Origin: Candidatus Sumerlaeota bacterium
GTDB lineage: Bacteria > Sumerlaeota > Sumerlaeia > Sumerlaeales > Sumerlaeaceae
NCBI GenBank assembly: GCA_017161655.1
Contig: JADFCV010000002.1
Location: 344,822 to 408,821 of the forward strand
Length of the DNA: 64,000 bases
Direction: 5' to 3'
The notes under the pieces are model-generated. The model was not told the DNA's origin. It did not search any database and was given only the letters and a program-made list of their open reading frames with translations. The position numbers and the translations under genes were made by a program. Below are positions 24,861 to 33,609 of the stretch, piece after piece. Position 1 is the stretch's first letter; each line of letters opens with the position of its first letter.

Positions 24861-27209
24861 TCATTTTTTTGGTTCGAGCTGTTTTCGGATTTCCTCGGGC
24901 AGTTTTTCCGCTCCATTCTCGCCAAATTCAACAACGGCTTCCCCGATTTTTACTCGGATTTTTTCCCCTAGCTGAACAATAGCGCGCAATTCGGGTCTGG
25001 CGCGAAGCAGTTCAAAGTAGCCCGGGGAGAAATTCTTCACTCGCACCACCTTGTCTGCCTTGTCAGTTCCTTCCTCCATCCACACCTCTCCGCGCTTGCT
25101 AAATGCCCTACCCTCGATCCATCTGATCGGAATTTCCTCCCTCGAGCTCAGGACAGGCGCGGCCACGGCTTCTTTCATCTGCCGCATGGCTTTGGCCGCT
25201 GCCACCGCAGCTTCGCCGCTTTCTGCATGGAACGCCGAACCCGGAGCAGCCATAGCATGACTCCTCAGTTGGTCTCCTCGCCGCGAGATAGTAGGCCGTG
25301 ATGGCGGGCCCACTGGTGGCCGTCCCCCATAAGTTTCAGGCGGTCTGCCGGAATCAGCCTGTAGCGCTTTATCCTCCACGACCAGGTAAGAAGTCAGGGG
25401 TGTCACAATGCCATAACGTTTTGCCAAGCTGACAATTTCATCCCGAATCTCAGTAGAATCGGGGTGATCCCGCAGTTCGGCCAGGAGATAGCCAACCTTA
25501 CGGGTTGCCCAGAGTTTCTCGACGTGATCATTGCCTTCAGCGCTTTCCGGGAAACTCTTTTCAAAATCATATTCTGCCGGCCCATCGTGGAGTTGCCCTC
25601 GCAAGCGGATAAGGGTGGGACCGCTCTTCTTGTAACGCCCGAACACCGTGAGCTGCTCGCCAAAGAATAAGTCCGGCAAGTCTTTAGGATAAACGTCGAA
25701 CACCTCTCCGCCTTCGAAAGTGAGGGTGACTGAGCTAAGTGCAGCACGTGCTACCTTGTCGAACAAGCGCGAAACAGGAACCTCCAGGTCTTCCTGTGGA
25801 GCCACGTATTCTGTGCTCGCTCGCGTGCGTTCTGCGATCTGGTCAAGCAGCCGCGTGTTGACGTCGTACCCCACACCGAAAGCGAAAATCCGCAAATCTT
25901 TTCCCTGAACTGCTTTTTGAACTCTCTCGAGGATTTTGTCGGCGGCTGTGATGCCCACTGTGGGCAATCCATCCGTGGCGAAAAGGACGAGCTTTCTGCG
26001 CGCTCTACTTGACGATGTGTCAGGTTCCTTTGACGCAAGCTGAATGGCGGTGTCGATTGCCTCCGCGATGTTTGTTCCTCCTGCAGCCCTCAGTTCTTCT
26101 ACCCATGTCTTTGCCCGGCTAATTTCTTCCGGTGTGGCCGGCGTGAGTTTCTCTCGGTAGGTCTCGGTTTCTGTGGCGAATCGCAGCAGCGCGAAACGGT
26201 CTTGTGCCGTTAACTGGCCAAGGCAATACTTCACTGCCCGACGAGCTTGCTCGATTTTTCCGTCCTCACTCATGGAGCCACTCGTGTCGAGGACGATAAT
26301 GAGATCGAGCGGTGTGGTTGTTAGCTTTTGCCTATCGGACGGCGGGCTAATCATCAGGCAGAAGTAGCCAGGCTCCGAGGGGCGACGTGAGGCGAGGAGC
26401 GTCACCGCGACGTCCTTCTCTTTGTAATCGTAGTGCAGGACAAAGTTGCGTCTCCAGTCATCCTCATTCGCGGGAATTACTTCGAGCTCAGCCTTGTTTT
26501 CGTCCGCCTCTTTGATTGTGATCCTGTGCGTGGGAGAATAAATGTTCCCGATTCTCCGCGAGCTTTCGATCGAAATCACAAATTTCGCCTCGAGGTCAGG
26601 TTTCGACATCCCATGCCGATCCGAAGTTGCTTTTCCCCTTTGCGTCCTTGCAGGGTCTGGCCCGCTCATGGGAAAGTCGTACCGGTAAACACCCTGCTGG
26701 GCAGAAAGGGGCTGGCTGAATTCGATTTCGATGGTTTGTGTCCCTTGAGCTGGCACGGGAAAGACCGCCACACGGAAAAGGTTCCAATCAGCCCACTCTA
26801 ACAACCCTGGGTCTTTTAGCCGCCGCACGATATCTTCGTAAATTTCGCGAGCTTTCTCCTTTTCCAGCGTCTCGCCGCGTTGCGGTTTTCCGTCAATGTA
26901 GAGCACGAAATCGGTTACGCTTGCTCCGACCGGAAGGGGAAAAAAGAAGTCTGCTTCCAGAGGGCGTGGATTTGGATTATAGAACTCCTGATGGACACGT
27001 GTTCGTGCTACGTTGTCGCGGATTGTTGCGCGGATTTCTGTTTTCCCAGGTTGAATGGCTAGCAGATCTGGAGGGCGCGGCACGAGGATTCCAAGCGCCC
27101 AGGTGCTTGGTGTCAGGGCCATCAAAACCAGGGTCGCACTCAAAATTGCGAATCGACGGCAGCGCGACCGGCCATCTTGATTGTTCCTATTTCCCCAGCT
27201 TCTCAACAT
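24861..27209 (-). CDS. Secreted VIT and von Willebrand factor A domain protein
   Basis: A 782-residue protein with a signal peptide (LSATLVLMALTPSTWALG). A VIT-like domain (roughly residues 35-170, with VHQEFYNPNPRPLEADFFFP) is followed by a VWA domain with the metal-binding DTSGSMS motif around residue 310. Later parts are less conserved and end in a long charged tail. Such proteins are envelope adhesion or scaffold proteins. The ATG at 27209 is used because AAAGGAG lies seven bases upstream; the ATG at 27215 sits only one base from that site. It is transcribed alone, with a terminator downstream. Confidence 0.85.
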   Translation of the reverse strand: MLRSWGNRNNQDGRSRCRRFAILSATLVLMALTPSTWALGILVPRPPDLLAIQPGKTEIRATIRDNVARTRVHQEFYNPNPRPLEADFFFPLPVGASVTDFVLYIDGKPQRGETLEKEKAREIYEDIVRRLKDPGLLEWADWNLFRVAVFPVPAQGTQTIEIEFSQPLSAQQGVYRYDFPMSGPDPARTQRGKATSDRHGMSKPDLEAKFVISIESSRRIGNIYSPTHRITIKEADENKAELEVIPANEDDWRRNFVLHYDYKEKDVAVTLLASRRPSEPGYFCLMISPPSDRQKLTTTPLDLIIVLDTSGSMSEDGKIEQARRAVKYCLGQLTAQDRFALLRFATETETYREKLTPATPEEISRAKTWVEELRAAGGTNIAEAIDTAIQLASKEPDTSSSRARRKLVLFATDGLPTVGITAADKILERVQKAVQGKDLRIFAFGVGYDVNTRLLDQIAERTRASTEYVAPQEDLEVPVSRLFDKVARAALSSVTLTFEGGEVFDVYPKDLPDLFFGEQLTVFGRYKKSGPTLIRLRGQLHDGPAEYDFEKSFPESAEGNDHVEKLWATRKVGYLLAELRDHPDSTEIRDEIVSLAKRYGIVTPLTSYLVVEDKALQADSGRPPETYGGRPPVGPPSRPTISRRGDQLRSHAMAAPGSAFHAESGEAAVAAAKAMRQMKEAVAAPVLSSREEIPIRWIEGRAFSKRGEVWMEEGTDKADKVVRVKNFSPGYFELLRARPELRAIVQLGEKIRVKIGEAVVEFGENGAEKLPEEIRKQLEPKK

Positions 27210-27307
27210 TGTCATGCTCCTTTCGCTTGCGCACCCCGTGCGAGTTTCGACTCTATGTGGCAGAAAAGATTTGGAATCTGCACTAAAGAAATCGGGAAAA
27301 TGCCCCA

Positions 27308-28093
27308 ATGAAACTCGTTAAGCCATCACCTGGACTTCCTCCGATTGTCTTGCTCCATGCTTTTCCGCTCGACGGACGTATGTGGCGGGAGCAAGTGGCG
27401 TGCCTATCACAGCACACGCAAGTGTTTACCCCCAATGTCCGCGGCTTTGGCGGTTCGATCGGTTGCGCCGAGTGTCCGGAATGGTCGGTTCGGTCTTTTG
27501 CGTGGGATCTTCTGCTTTTTCTCGATAGAAAGGGACTGGACAAAGTTTTCATCGGGGGATGTTCCATGGGAGGATACGTTGCCTTTGAGTTTTGGCGTCG
27601 CTACCCCGCTCGTGTGGCTGGAATGATTCTCTGTGATACCCGCGCCGAGGCCGACACCGAAGAAATCCGGGCTCGTCGCAGGGAACAGATAGAAAGAATC
27701 CGTCGAGAGGGCCTTGGGTTCTTGGCAGATTTTGTTGAAGGCAAGTTGGTTTCCCCGTTCACCAGAAAGGAAAAGCCTGAGCTTGTTCGAGAGCTTCGCT
27801 CGTGGACCCTCGAAGCGCACCCCGACAGCGTCATCGGTGTCCTGGAAGCCCTAGCCTCCCGCCCTGATTCCACTGAAACCCTCCCGACCATTGATGTTCC
27901 AGTACTCCTCATCTACGGCGAGCATGATACAGTGACACCCACGGAATGCGGAGTACGCATGCTTTCCCTTTTGCCGCAGGCAACCATGGAAATCATTCCG
28001 AACGCCGGTCATTTAGCACCGCTGGAAAATCCTGAACCCGTAAACAAAGCCATCGAGGACTATTTGGCTTCTTGGGCGGCTAGCAAGTGTTGA
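27308..28093 (+). CDS. Alpha/beta-hydrolase-fold enzyme
   Basis: A 261-residue alpha/beta hydrolase. The oxyanion segment is LLHAFPLDGRMW (15-26), the nucleophile elbow GCSMGG with Ser86, the acid in YGEHDTVTP and the catalytic His in NAGHLAPLENPE. Its cap region (residues 115-180) is helical, with many Arg and Glu. The pattern fits 3-oxoadipate enol-lactonase or esterase-like members, but no substrate can be assigned. It is divergent from the VIT/VWA gene and about 190 bases upstream of the glucan operon, so it is probably transcribed separately. Confidence 0.85.
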   Translation: MKLVKPSPGLPPIVLLHAFPLDGRMWREQVACLSQHTQVFTPNVRGFGGSIGCAECPEWSVRSFAWDLLLFLDRKGLDKVFIGGCSMGGYVAFEFWRRYPARVAGMILCDTRAEADTEEIRARRREQIERIRREGLGFLADFVEGKLVSPFTRKEKPELVRELRSWTLEAHPDSVIGVLEALASRPDSTETLPTIDVPVLLIYGEHDTVTPTECGVRMLSLLPQATMEIIPNAGHLAPLENPEPVNKAIEDYLASWAASKC

Positions 28094-28220
28094 AAAGCCA
28101 GACTCGCTGCCCGTTAGCTGCTCCTGGGAACTCGGAATAGGTCCATGGCGCTCATGGCCTGACTCTGCGCATCGGAGAATCCATCCTGTCCAAAATCGGT
28201 GCACCCCTGTTTCTTCCTTG

Positions 28221-28248
28221 TTGACTCAACGATAAGAAGAGCAAGAAT
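28221..28248 (+). promoter_or_regulatory. Candidate promoter of the alpha-glucan operon
   Basis: TTGACT (28221-28226) is followed after 16 bases by AAGAAT (28243-28248), a partial match to the sigma-70 -10 box. It lies about 40 bases upstream of the amylase ATG, which has a GGGAG ribosome site. No operator or riboswitch was recognised in the 190-base gap. Confidence 0.35.
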
Positions 28249-28285
28249 TGGAACGATTTAAATCTAAAAGACGGGAGTTCTTTCA

Positions 28286-31200
28286 ATGAGCGTGCGTCGG
28301 ATAAACATCACTCTGTGGCTAATAATATCTCTTTTCCTGTCACTTGGACTCACAGCCACAGCCGCTGGTTTTTTGCCACCCTCAGTGGTAGCCAAGGAAA
28401 CTTCGGGGGGCAAGTTCCTTGTGACTTTTACACTGAAAAGCCAAGCTAACAGTGTCTACCTCTCTGGATCCTTCGTGGATTGGCGCCCAGATAAAATTGA
28501 GATGACGAAAAAGGGAGATGTCTTTACTGCCACAGTCGAACTGCCAGAAGGAAAGCACGAGTACAAGTTTGTTGAGGACGGAAAGACGTGGCGTCCTGAC
28601 CCTTTAAACCCGAAGGGTGCGCCCGATAATTTCGGTGGCCAGAACAGCATCATCGATCTGACAAAAGAAGCCGTCGCGATGGCGCAACGCGGAGTCGCCG
28701 GTGATGCCGACGCTGCAAAGGAGCCCAGCCCTGAGGGCATTCAGATTTGTCCCTCTGTCAGAGCTGTTCCCCATGGCGACGGCACCTTCGCCGTCACTTT
28801 CCGGTATAAGGCACCCAATGCGGAGAGAGTGTTCCTCGCTGGCTCGTTCAATGATTGGTCTGCCGATGCGAAACCGATGGCACGCGAGGGCGATGAGTTC
28901 GTAGCGACCCTCGATTTGAAAGCCGGTGAGCATGAATACAAGTTTGTCGTGGACGGCAAAGACTGGCGCGAGGACCCACTCAATCCCGAGACGAAGGATA
29001 ACGGTCTCGGCGGGAAAAACAGTGTTATCCGACTTGGTGAAGACAAGAAAGCTCCAGCTGCTAAGAGCGAAGAGAAGGGAGACGTTTCTCCCGACAGCGC
29101 GCCAACAGACTCTGCAACCAGCGGGACGGTGCTCCGCCCTTTTCCGAGCATCGAGATTGTCCCAATTAGCAAAAATAAAAACCGCGTCACGTTTCGTTTC
29201 AAAGCGCCAGGTGCAGATACTGTGCACCTGGCTGGCACCTTTAACGGCTGGAACCCCACTACGCTAAAAATGAAAAAGCAGGGAGACACGTTCCTGCTCA
29301 CACAAGTCTTGCCGGATGGAGAACATCAGTACAAATTCGTGATAGACCACAGCCGTTGGCAAGAAGACCCCGAGAACCCTGTGAAAACGGACGACGGTCA
29401 GGGGGGCTTCAATAGCGTGCTAAGGTTGGGCCATGGAGCAGCAATTGTTCGCTCAGAGGCGAAAGTCGGAGATGGCCAAATTGACGGTGATTTTCTGTTT
29501 CACGATCCAGAATCGATAGACTTCTTCAACCCGCTAAGCAAAGACGGCCCTGTTGTTGTCCGAGTCCGTGCTCTAGCCCACGATGCTGAAAAGGCATGGC
29601 TGCGTTTCCTAGAGGCAACGGGTGAGAAAGATGTTTTGCTCCTTTCTGTGTTCTCAGATGAAAGATTTGAGTATTTTGGTGGGAAGCTCCCCCACGTAGA
29701 AAAATACTATTTCAGGCTTGTCGACGGCAAGACTCAAGTCGATTACGGGCAGGAGGAGGTCAAAACACCTCCAGCAAAAGTCACTCCGTTTGAAGTTAAG
29801 ATAGACGAGAGCAAAATCTTCGTAACGCCGGAATGGGCCCGCCACGTCGTTTGGTACGAGATCTTTCCTGAGCGGTTTCGCAATGGATCAAAGGACAATG
29901 ATCCAACTGGCACGCGGTCGTGGACTATGGACTGGGAGCGCCTTCTTCCTGAAGATGGGGGGACGTTTTATCCTAGCGTCTTTTTCCGCCGTTATGGCGG
30001 CGATCTTCAAGGCGTGATGGAGAAGTTGGAGTACCTCAAATCCCTTGGCATTGGAGCAATCTGGTTTAATCCCATCTTTCAGTCTGAGTCCCTCCACAAA
30101 TACGACGCCACAGATTATCGGCACGTAGACGACCAGTTTGGATTCAAGGGAGAATACGAGCGAATTGTGGCACAGGAAGACCTGCTCGATCCTTCGACGT
30201 GGAAGTTTAACAAAAGTGACCAGTTGTTCCTCGAGCTCATTAAGAAAGCCCACGCAGCGGGTATCAGAGTCATCATCGACGGAGTCTTCAATCACACCGG
30301 CACAAAACACCCCGCCTTCCAGGATGTGCTAAAAAACGGGAAAAACTCCCGTTTCAAGGATTGGTACAACATTACGAGCTGGGAGCCTCTCGATTGGGAA
30401 GGGTGGTACGGAGTGAAAGATCTACCAGTGTTCAAAGAGAACGAACACGGCTACGTCGATCCAGAAGTGAGAAAACACATCTTTGCTATCACGCGTCGCT
30501 GGATGGACCCCAACGGAGACGGGGACCCCTCCGATGGTATTGATGGCTGGCGCCTCGATGTCCCTAACGAAGTTAGCAGTGAGTTTTGGCGCGAGTGGCG
30601 CAAGCTTGTGAAGTCGATCAACCCTGATGCAATCATTATGGGCGAGATCTGGGATCCGCCAAAGCAGTGGTTGCGCGGAGATCAGTTCGACTGTGTGATG
30701 AACTATCAGTTCGCTAAAGCGCTGCTGCGTTTCTACGCAAACAACGGCACGCCGACCCGCCTTGCAAACGACATCGCCAAAATGCTTTTCGATGTGCCCG
30801 AGCAAGCCAACTACGTCATGATGAATCTTCTCAATTCTCACGATACCGACCGGCTTGTCTCGATGCTCTATAATCCCGGGCGCGAATACGATAATGGGAA
30901 TCGCGTTCAGGATTTAAAACCGGGGGAAACGTATAAAGCCGAGAAGCCGACCACAGACACCTATCGCAAGCTCAAGGCCGTGACGGGGGTCCAATTCTGC
31001 TACGTTGGTGGTCCGATGATCTATTACGGTGACGAAGCCGGCATGTGGGGGCCTGACGATCCTGGCGATCGCAAACCGATGATATGGAAAGACCTCCAGC
31101 CCTACGAGAAGCCGGAAGAGAACTTCTTCATGGAAGACGTTTTCGCTCACTACCAGCGATGCGCTGCAATACGCAACACCTTACAAGCGCTTCATGTCGG

Positions 31201-31522
31201 CGAATACGAGACAATTCTCACGGACGATGCGAATGCCCTCTTTGCTTTCCGACGATGGACAAAAGATCAAACCGTCCTCGTGGTCACCAACAATTCGGAA
31301 AAGGCGAGAACTGCGAGAATCAAACTGCCCGAAGGGGCACCTTCGCAGTACATCGATGTCCTGAACGATCCAGCAGTGAAAGTGCTGCCTGCGAAGCGCC
31401 TTGACGCGTCTAATTACACCCGAATTGACTACTCGAAAGCCCAGCCCAGGTTGAAGGCAAAGGGGCGCATTCTTGAGGTGCCGATCGAGGCTTACACCAC
31501 GCGCATCCTTCTGGGTAAGTAG
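28286..31522 (+). CDS. GH13-family alpha-glucan hydrolase with three CBM48-like modules
   Basis: A 1078-residue secreted enzyme with a signal peptide (LSLGLTATAAGFLP). It has three tandem starch-binding modules and, from about residue 500, a GH13 catalytic domain. The catalytic motifs are DGVFNHTG (region I), GWRLDVPNEV with the nucleophile Asp, MGEIWDP with the acid Glu, and NSHDTDR (region IV). The catalytic part resembles neopullulanase/cyclomaltodextrinase-like GH13 enzymes that act on alpha-glucans. It leads an operon with two MalF/MalG-type permeases, 18 bases downstream, so it likely makes the oligosaccharides they import. The start has a GGGAG site. Confidence 0.92.
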   Translation: MSVRRINITLWLIISLFLSLGLTATAAGFLPPSVVAKETSGGKFLVTFTLKSQANSVYLSGSFVDWRPDKIEMTKKGDVFTATVELPEGKHEYKFVEDGKTWRPDPLNPKGAPDNFGGQNSIIDLTKEAVAMAQRGVAGDADAAKEPSPEGIQICPSVRAVPHGDGTFAVTFRYKAPNAERVFLAGSFNDWSADAKPMAREGDEFVATLDLKAGEHEYKFVVDGKDWREDPLNPETKDNGLGGKNSVIRLGEDKKAPAAKSEEKGDVSPDSAPTDSATSGTVLRPFPSIEIVPISKNKNRVTFRFKAPGADTVHLAGTFNGWNPTTLKMKKQGDTFLLTQVLPDGEHQYKFVIDHSRWQEDPENPVKTDDGQGGFNSVLRLGHGAAIVRSEAKVGDGQIDGDFLFHDPESIDFFNPLSKDGPVVVRVRALAHDAEKAWLRFLEATGEKDVLLLSVFSDERFEYFGGKLPHVEKYYFRLVDGKTQVDYGQEEVKTPPAKVTPFEVKIDESKIFVTPEWARHVVWYEIFPERFRNGSKDNDPTGTRSWTMDWERLLPEDGGTFYPSVFFRRYGGDLQGVMEKLEYLKSLGIGAIWFNPIFQSESLHKYDATDYRHVDDQFGFKGEYERIVAQEDLLDPSTWKFNKSDQLFLELIKKAHAAGIRVIIDGVFNHTGTKHPAFQDVLKNGKNSRFKDWYNITSWEPLDWEGWYGVKDLPVFKENEHGYVDPEVRKHIFAITRRWMDPNGDGDPSDGIDGWRLDVPNEVSSEFWREWRKLVKSINPDAIIMGEIWDPPKQWLRGDQFDCVMNYQFAKALLRFYANNGTPTRLANDIAKMLFDVPEQANYVMMNLLNSHDTDRLVSMLYNPGREYDNGNRVQDLKPGETYKAEKPTTDTYRKLKAVTGVQFCYVGGPMIYYGDEAGMWGPDDPGDRKPMIWKDLQPYEKPEENFFMEDVFAHYQRCAAIRNTLQALHVGEYETILTDDANALFAFRRWTKDQTVLVVTNNSEKARTARIKLPEGAPSQYIDVLNDPAVKVLPAKRLDASNYTRIDYSKAQPRLKAKGRILEVPIEAYTTRILLGK
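28380..29432 (+). repeat. Triplicated CBM48/AMPK-type glycogen-binding module in the amylase
   Basis: Three protein modules of about 90 residues each (nucleotides near 28380-28665, 28740-29035 and 29150-29432) share the pattern (V/E)-Y/F-L-(S/A)-G-(S/T)-F-x-(D/G)-W, then G-x-F/T-T/V-A-T, E-H/Y-Y-K-F-V, then W-x-x-D-P, N-P and finally GG-(x)-N-S-(V/I). The first two are closest. Linkers are rich in Lys, Glu and Ser. Such copies raise affinity for granular or branched glucan. Confidence 0.85.
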
Positions 31523-31540
31523 GGACTTGAGCAAATCCGG

Positions 31541-32773
31541 ATGGCGACAGGCATGCTGAGGAAATTGTTTCGCGGGACGGTGATTTACCTTTTCATCCTC
31601 CCCGCTTTGGTGCCCATGCTTGCCTTGGTTGGCCTCCCATTGCTGCAAACCATCTTTTTCAGTTTTACTAATCTGAAAGAGAAGAACTTTGACCTCTGGA
31701 CGCTGGGTGTCGAGCTGGTCTCCGGCTCGACCCAGTGCTCTGAGGGAACTCCCGTACGGGTTGTTCCCGGGGGACCTGCCGCCAAGCGAGGCGTTCCCGA
31801 CGGCGTTTGTATTCTTGCCCTGAACAATGAGACACCACGCAATGCACGAGCTCTCGAGCGATTTATTGAAAAGGCTCGCAGAGATTTTATTAACAAGAAA
31901 GTTGAGGCGGTATCCCTCTCTTATTTCGATCCCCGCTCGGGCACAACGACGACTGTCAATCTGCAGTTTGAACGAGCCCCATTTGATTGGACCATCAATC
32001 CGAATCGCGACAATTCCACGTGGGGCCTCGTGGGGTTGGCCAACTATAAGCGGGTCTTGATTCCTTCCAGGGATTCGGAGGATGCTCGGACCTTTTACAA
32101 GGTCCTGGGTGTGACGATCCTTTGGACAATCCTGAATGTGACCTTTCACTACATCTTTGGCTTCATCCTTGCCTTGCTCCTCAACCGCAACATTCCTGGC
32201 ACCCGCTTTTATCGAGTTCTCCTCATGCTCCCGTGGGCTGTGCCTGTGTATGTTTCAGCGTTTTCTTGGCGCTGGTTATTCAATTCACAGTATGGGTTCT
32301 TCAATGTCATACTCCAGAAGATCGGGCATTCTCCGATTCCTTGGCTCAGCGACAGCGTATGGACATTTATTGCCGTGACCATCACAAACGTGTGGCTGGG
32401 AATCCCATTCATGATGATTAGCTTGTTAGCAGGAATGCAGGCTATCCCGAAGGATCTTTACGAAGCTGCGGAAATCGACGGCTGTTCGCGTTTGCAGAAA
32501 ATCTGGTATGTCACATTCCCCATGCTGCGTCCGGTCAGTCTCACAATCATTCTTTTAGGGGCCATCTGGACGTTCAACATGTTCAATGTGATATGGCTCG
32601 TTCAAGGCGGGGGGACGACAGTGGAGATTCTTGCCACTTATGCTTTTCGCCTCTTCCGCGATTACCACGACTACGCAGGAGCCGCAACTTACGGCACTTT
32701 GATTTTTGTCCTTCTGCTCGTTTTCAGTCTCTTGTATCTCAAACTGCTGCACCGTGACGAGGAGCTGTACTAA
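31541..32773 (+). CDS. MalF-type sugar ABC permease with a PDZ-like extracytoplasmic insert
   Basis: A 410-residue inner-membrane subunit. The typical permease motif EAAEIDGCSRLQKIWYVTFP, which docks the ATPase, is present, as are about six helices. Between helix 1 and helix 2 lies an insert of about 100 residues (near 54-144) with the PDZ pattern TPVRVVPGGPAAKRGVPDG, ILALNNETPRNARALERFI and a closing strand pair around SLSYFDPRSGTTTTVNLQF. The loop is on the periplasmic side. E. coli MalF has a large periplasmic domain of a different fold that contacts the maltose-binding protein. It shares a TAATG stop-start with the MalG-type gene. No binding protein or ATPase gene is in the window. Confidence 0.9.
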   Translation: MATGMLRKLFRGTVIYLFILPALVPMLALVGLPLLQTIFFSFTNLKEKNFDLWTLGVELVSGSTQCSEGTPVRVVPGGPAAKRGVPDGVCILALNNETPRNARALERFIEKARRDFINKKVEAVSLSYFDPRSGTTTTVNLQFERAPFDWTINPNRDNSTWGLVGLANYKRVLIPSRDSEDARTFYKVLGVTILWTILNVTFHYIFGFILALLLNRNIPGTRFYRVLLMLPWAVPVYVSAFSWRWLFNSQYGFFNVILQKIGHSPIPWLSDSVWTFIAVTITNVWLGIPFMMISLLAGMQAIPKDLYEAAEIDGCSRLQKIWYVTFPMLRPVSLTIILLGAIWTFNMFNVIWLVQGGGTTVEILATYAFRLFRDYHDYAGAATYGTLIFVLLLVFSLLYLKLLHRDEELY

Positions 32774-33609
32774 TGGGACGCCTCACTGTCATCAGCACCC
32801 ATTTCTGGCTTGCTCTCGCAAGCTTTGTCGCGGTCTTCCCGATAATCTGGGTGCTCTCCACCTCGCTAAAGCAGAAAGAGGACGTTTACCAAACCGTTCG
32901 CATTGAAATGATTCCGGCCCACCCGAACTTTTCCAATTACCGAGAAGTTCTCACAATGAACAACGGCATTTTTCTGCGCTGGTTTCGCAATTCGGCTGTG
33001 GTCGCCGGGGCGACGGCTATTCTCGGTGTGTTACTGGCCGCCAGTGCTGCGTACGCTTTTTCACGGTTTAGCTTCTTCGGAAAGAAACCACTGATTTTCT
33101 TTTTCCTGCTTACTCAGATGTTTCCAGGCGTTGTTCTCCTCGTGCCCCTCTATTTTATTCTTCAGCGAATGGGTCTTCTCGGCTCATTTCCCGGGCTCAT
33201 CGTCGCCTACTGCACCGTAAGCCTTCCTTTCGGTGTGTGGATGCTGAAGGGGTATTTCGACACAATTCCGAAGTCTCTCGACGAAGCGGGAATTGTTGAC
33301 GGTCTTAGCATCTTTGGTGTTTTCTGGCGAATTGTCGTTCCGCTTAGCTTGCCAGGGATTTCCGTGACCGCGTTCTTTGCTTTTTTGACGGCGTGGAACG
33401 AGTACATGTTTGCCCTCGCCTTCATGACCGGGGAAGAGAATTACCTACTGCCGGTGGGAATGGCTGCAGCCTTTGGCGATCAATATCAGACCTTCTGGCA
33501 TCTTATGGCCGCTGGGTCAATTATCACAACGATTCCGGTGCTCCTTGTCTTCGTGTTGGCCCAGCGGTACCTCATCAGCGGCCTGACTCAAGGTGGGGTG
33601 AAGCAGTAG
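32773..33609 (+). CDS. MalG-type sugar ABC permease
   Basis: A 278-residue inner-membrane partner of the MalF-like permease. It has six helices and the EAA loop DEAGIVDGLSIFGVFWRIVVP, which engages the ATPase. Its ATG overlaps the MalF-type stop by one base. Together with the GH13 enzyme it likely imports alpha-glucan oligosaccharides. The ATP-binding subunit must be encoded elsewhere, possibly shared with other sugar transporters. The 3' end overlaps the convergent O-antigen ligase gene by 35 bases. Confidence 0.92.
   Translation: MGRLTVISTHFWLALASFVAVFPIIWVLSTSLKQKEDVYQTVRIEMIPAHPNFSNYREVLTMNNGIFLRWFRNSAVVAGATAILGVLLAASAAYAFSRFSFFGKKPLIFFFLLTQMFPGVVLLVPLYFILQRMGLLGSFPGLIVAYCTVSLPFGVWMLKGYFDTIPKSLDEAGIVDGLSIFGVFWRIVVPLSLPGISVTAFFAFLTAWNEYMFALAFMTGEENYLLPVGMAAAFGDQYQTFWHLMAAGSIITTIPVLLVFVLAQRYLISGLTQGGVKQ

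Noticed and set aside
31181-32149. A 322-codon open frame on the minus strand under the amylase and MalF-type genes
   Set aside because: It spans two conserved genes on the other strand and contains no known motif.
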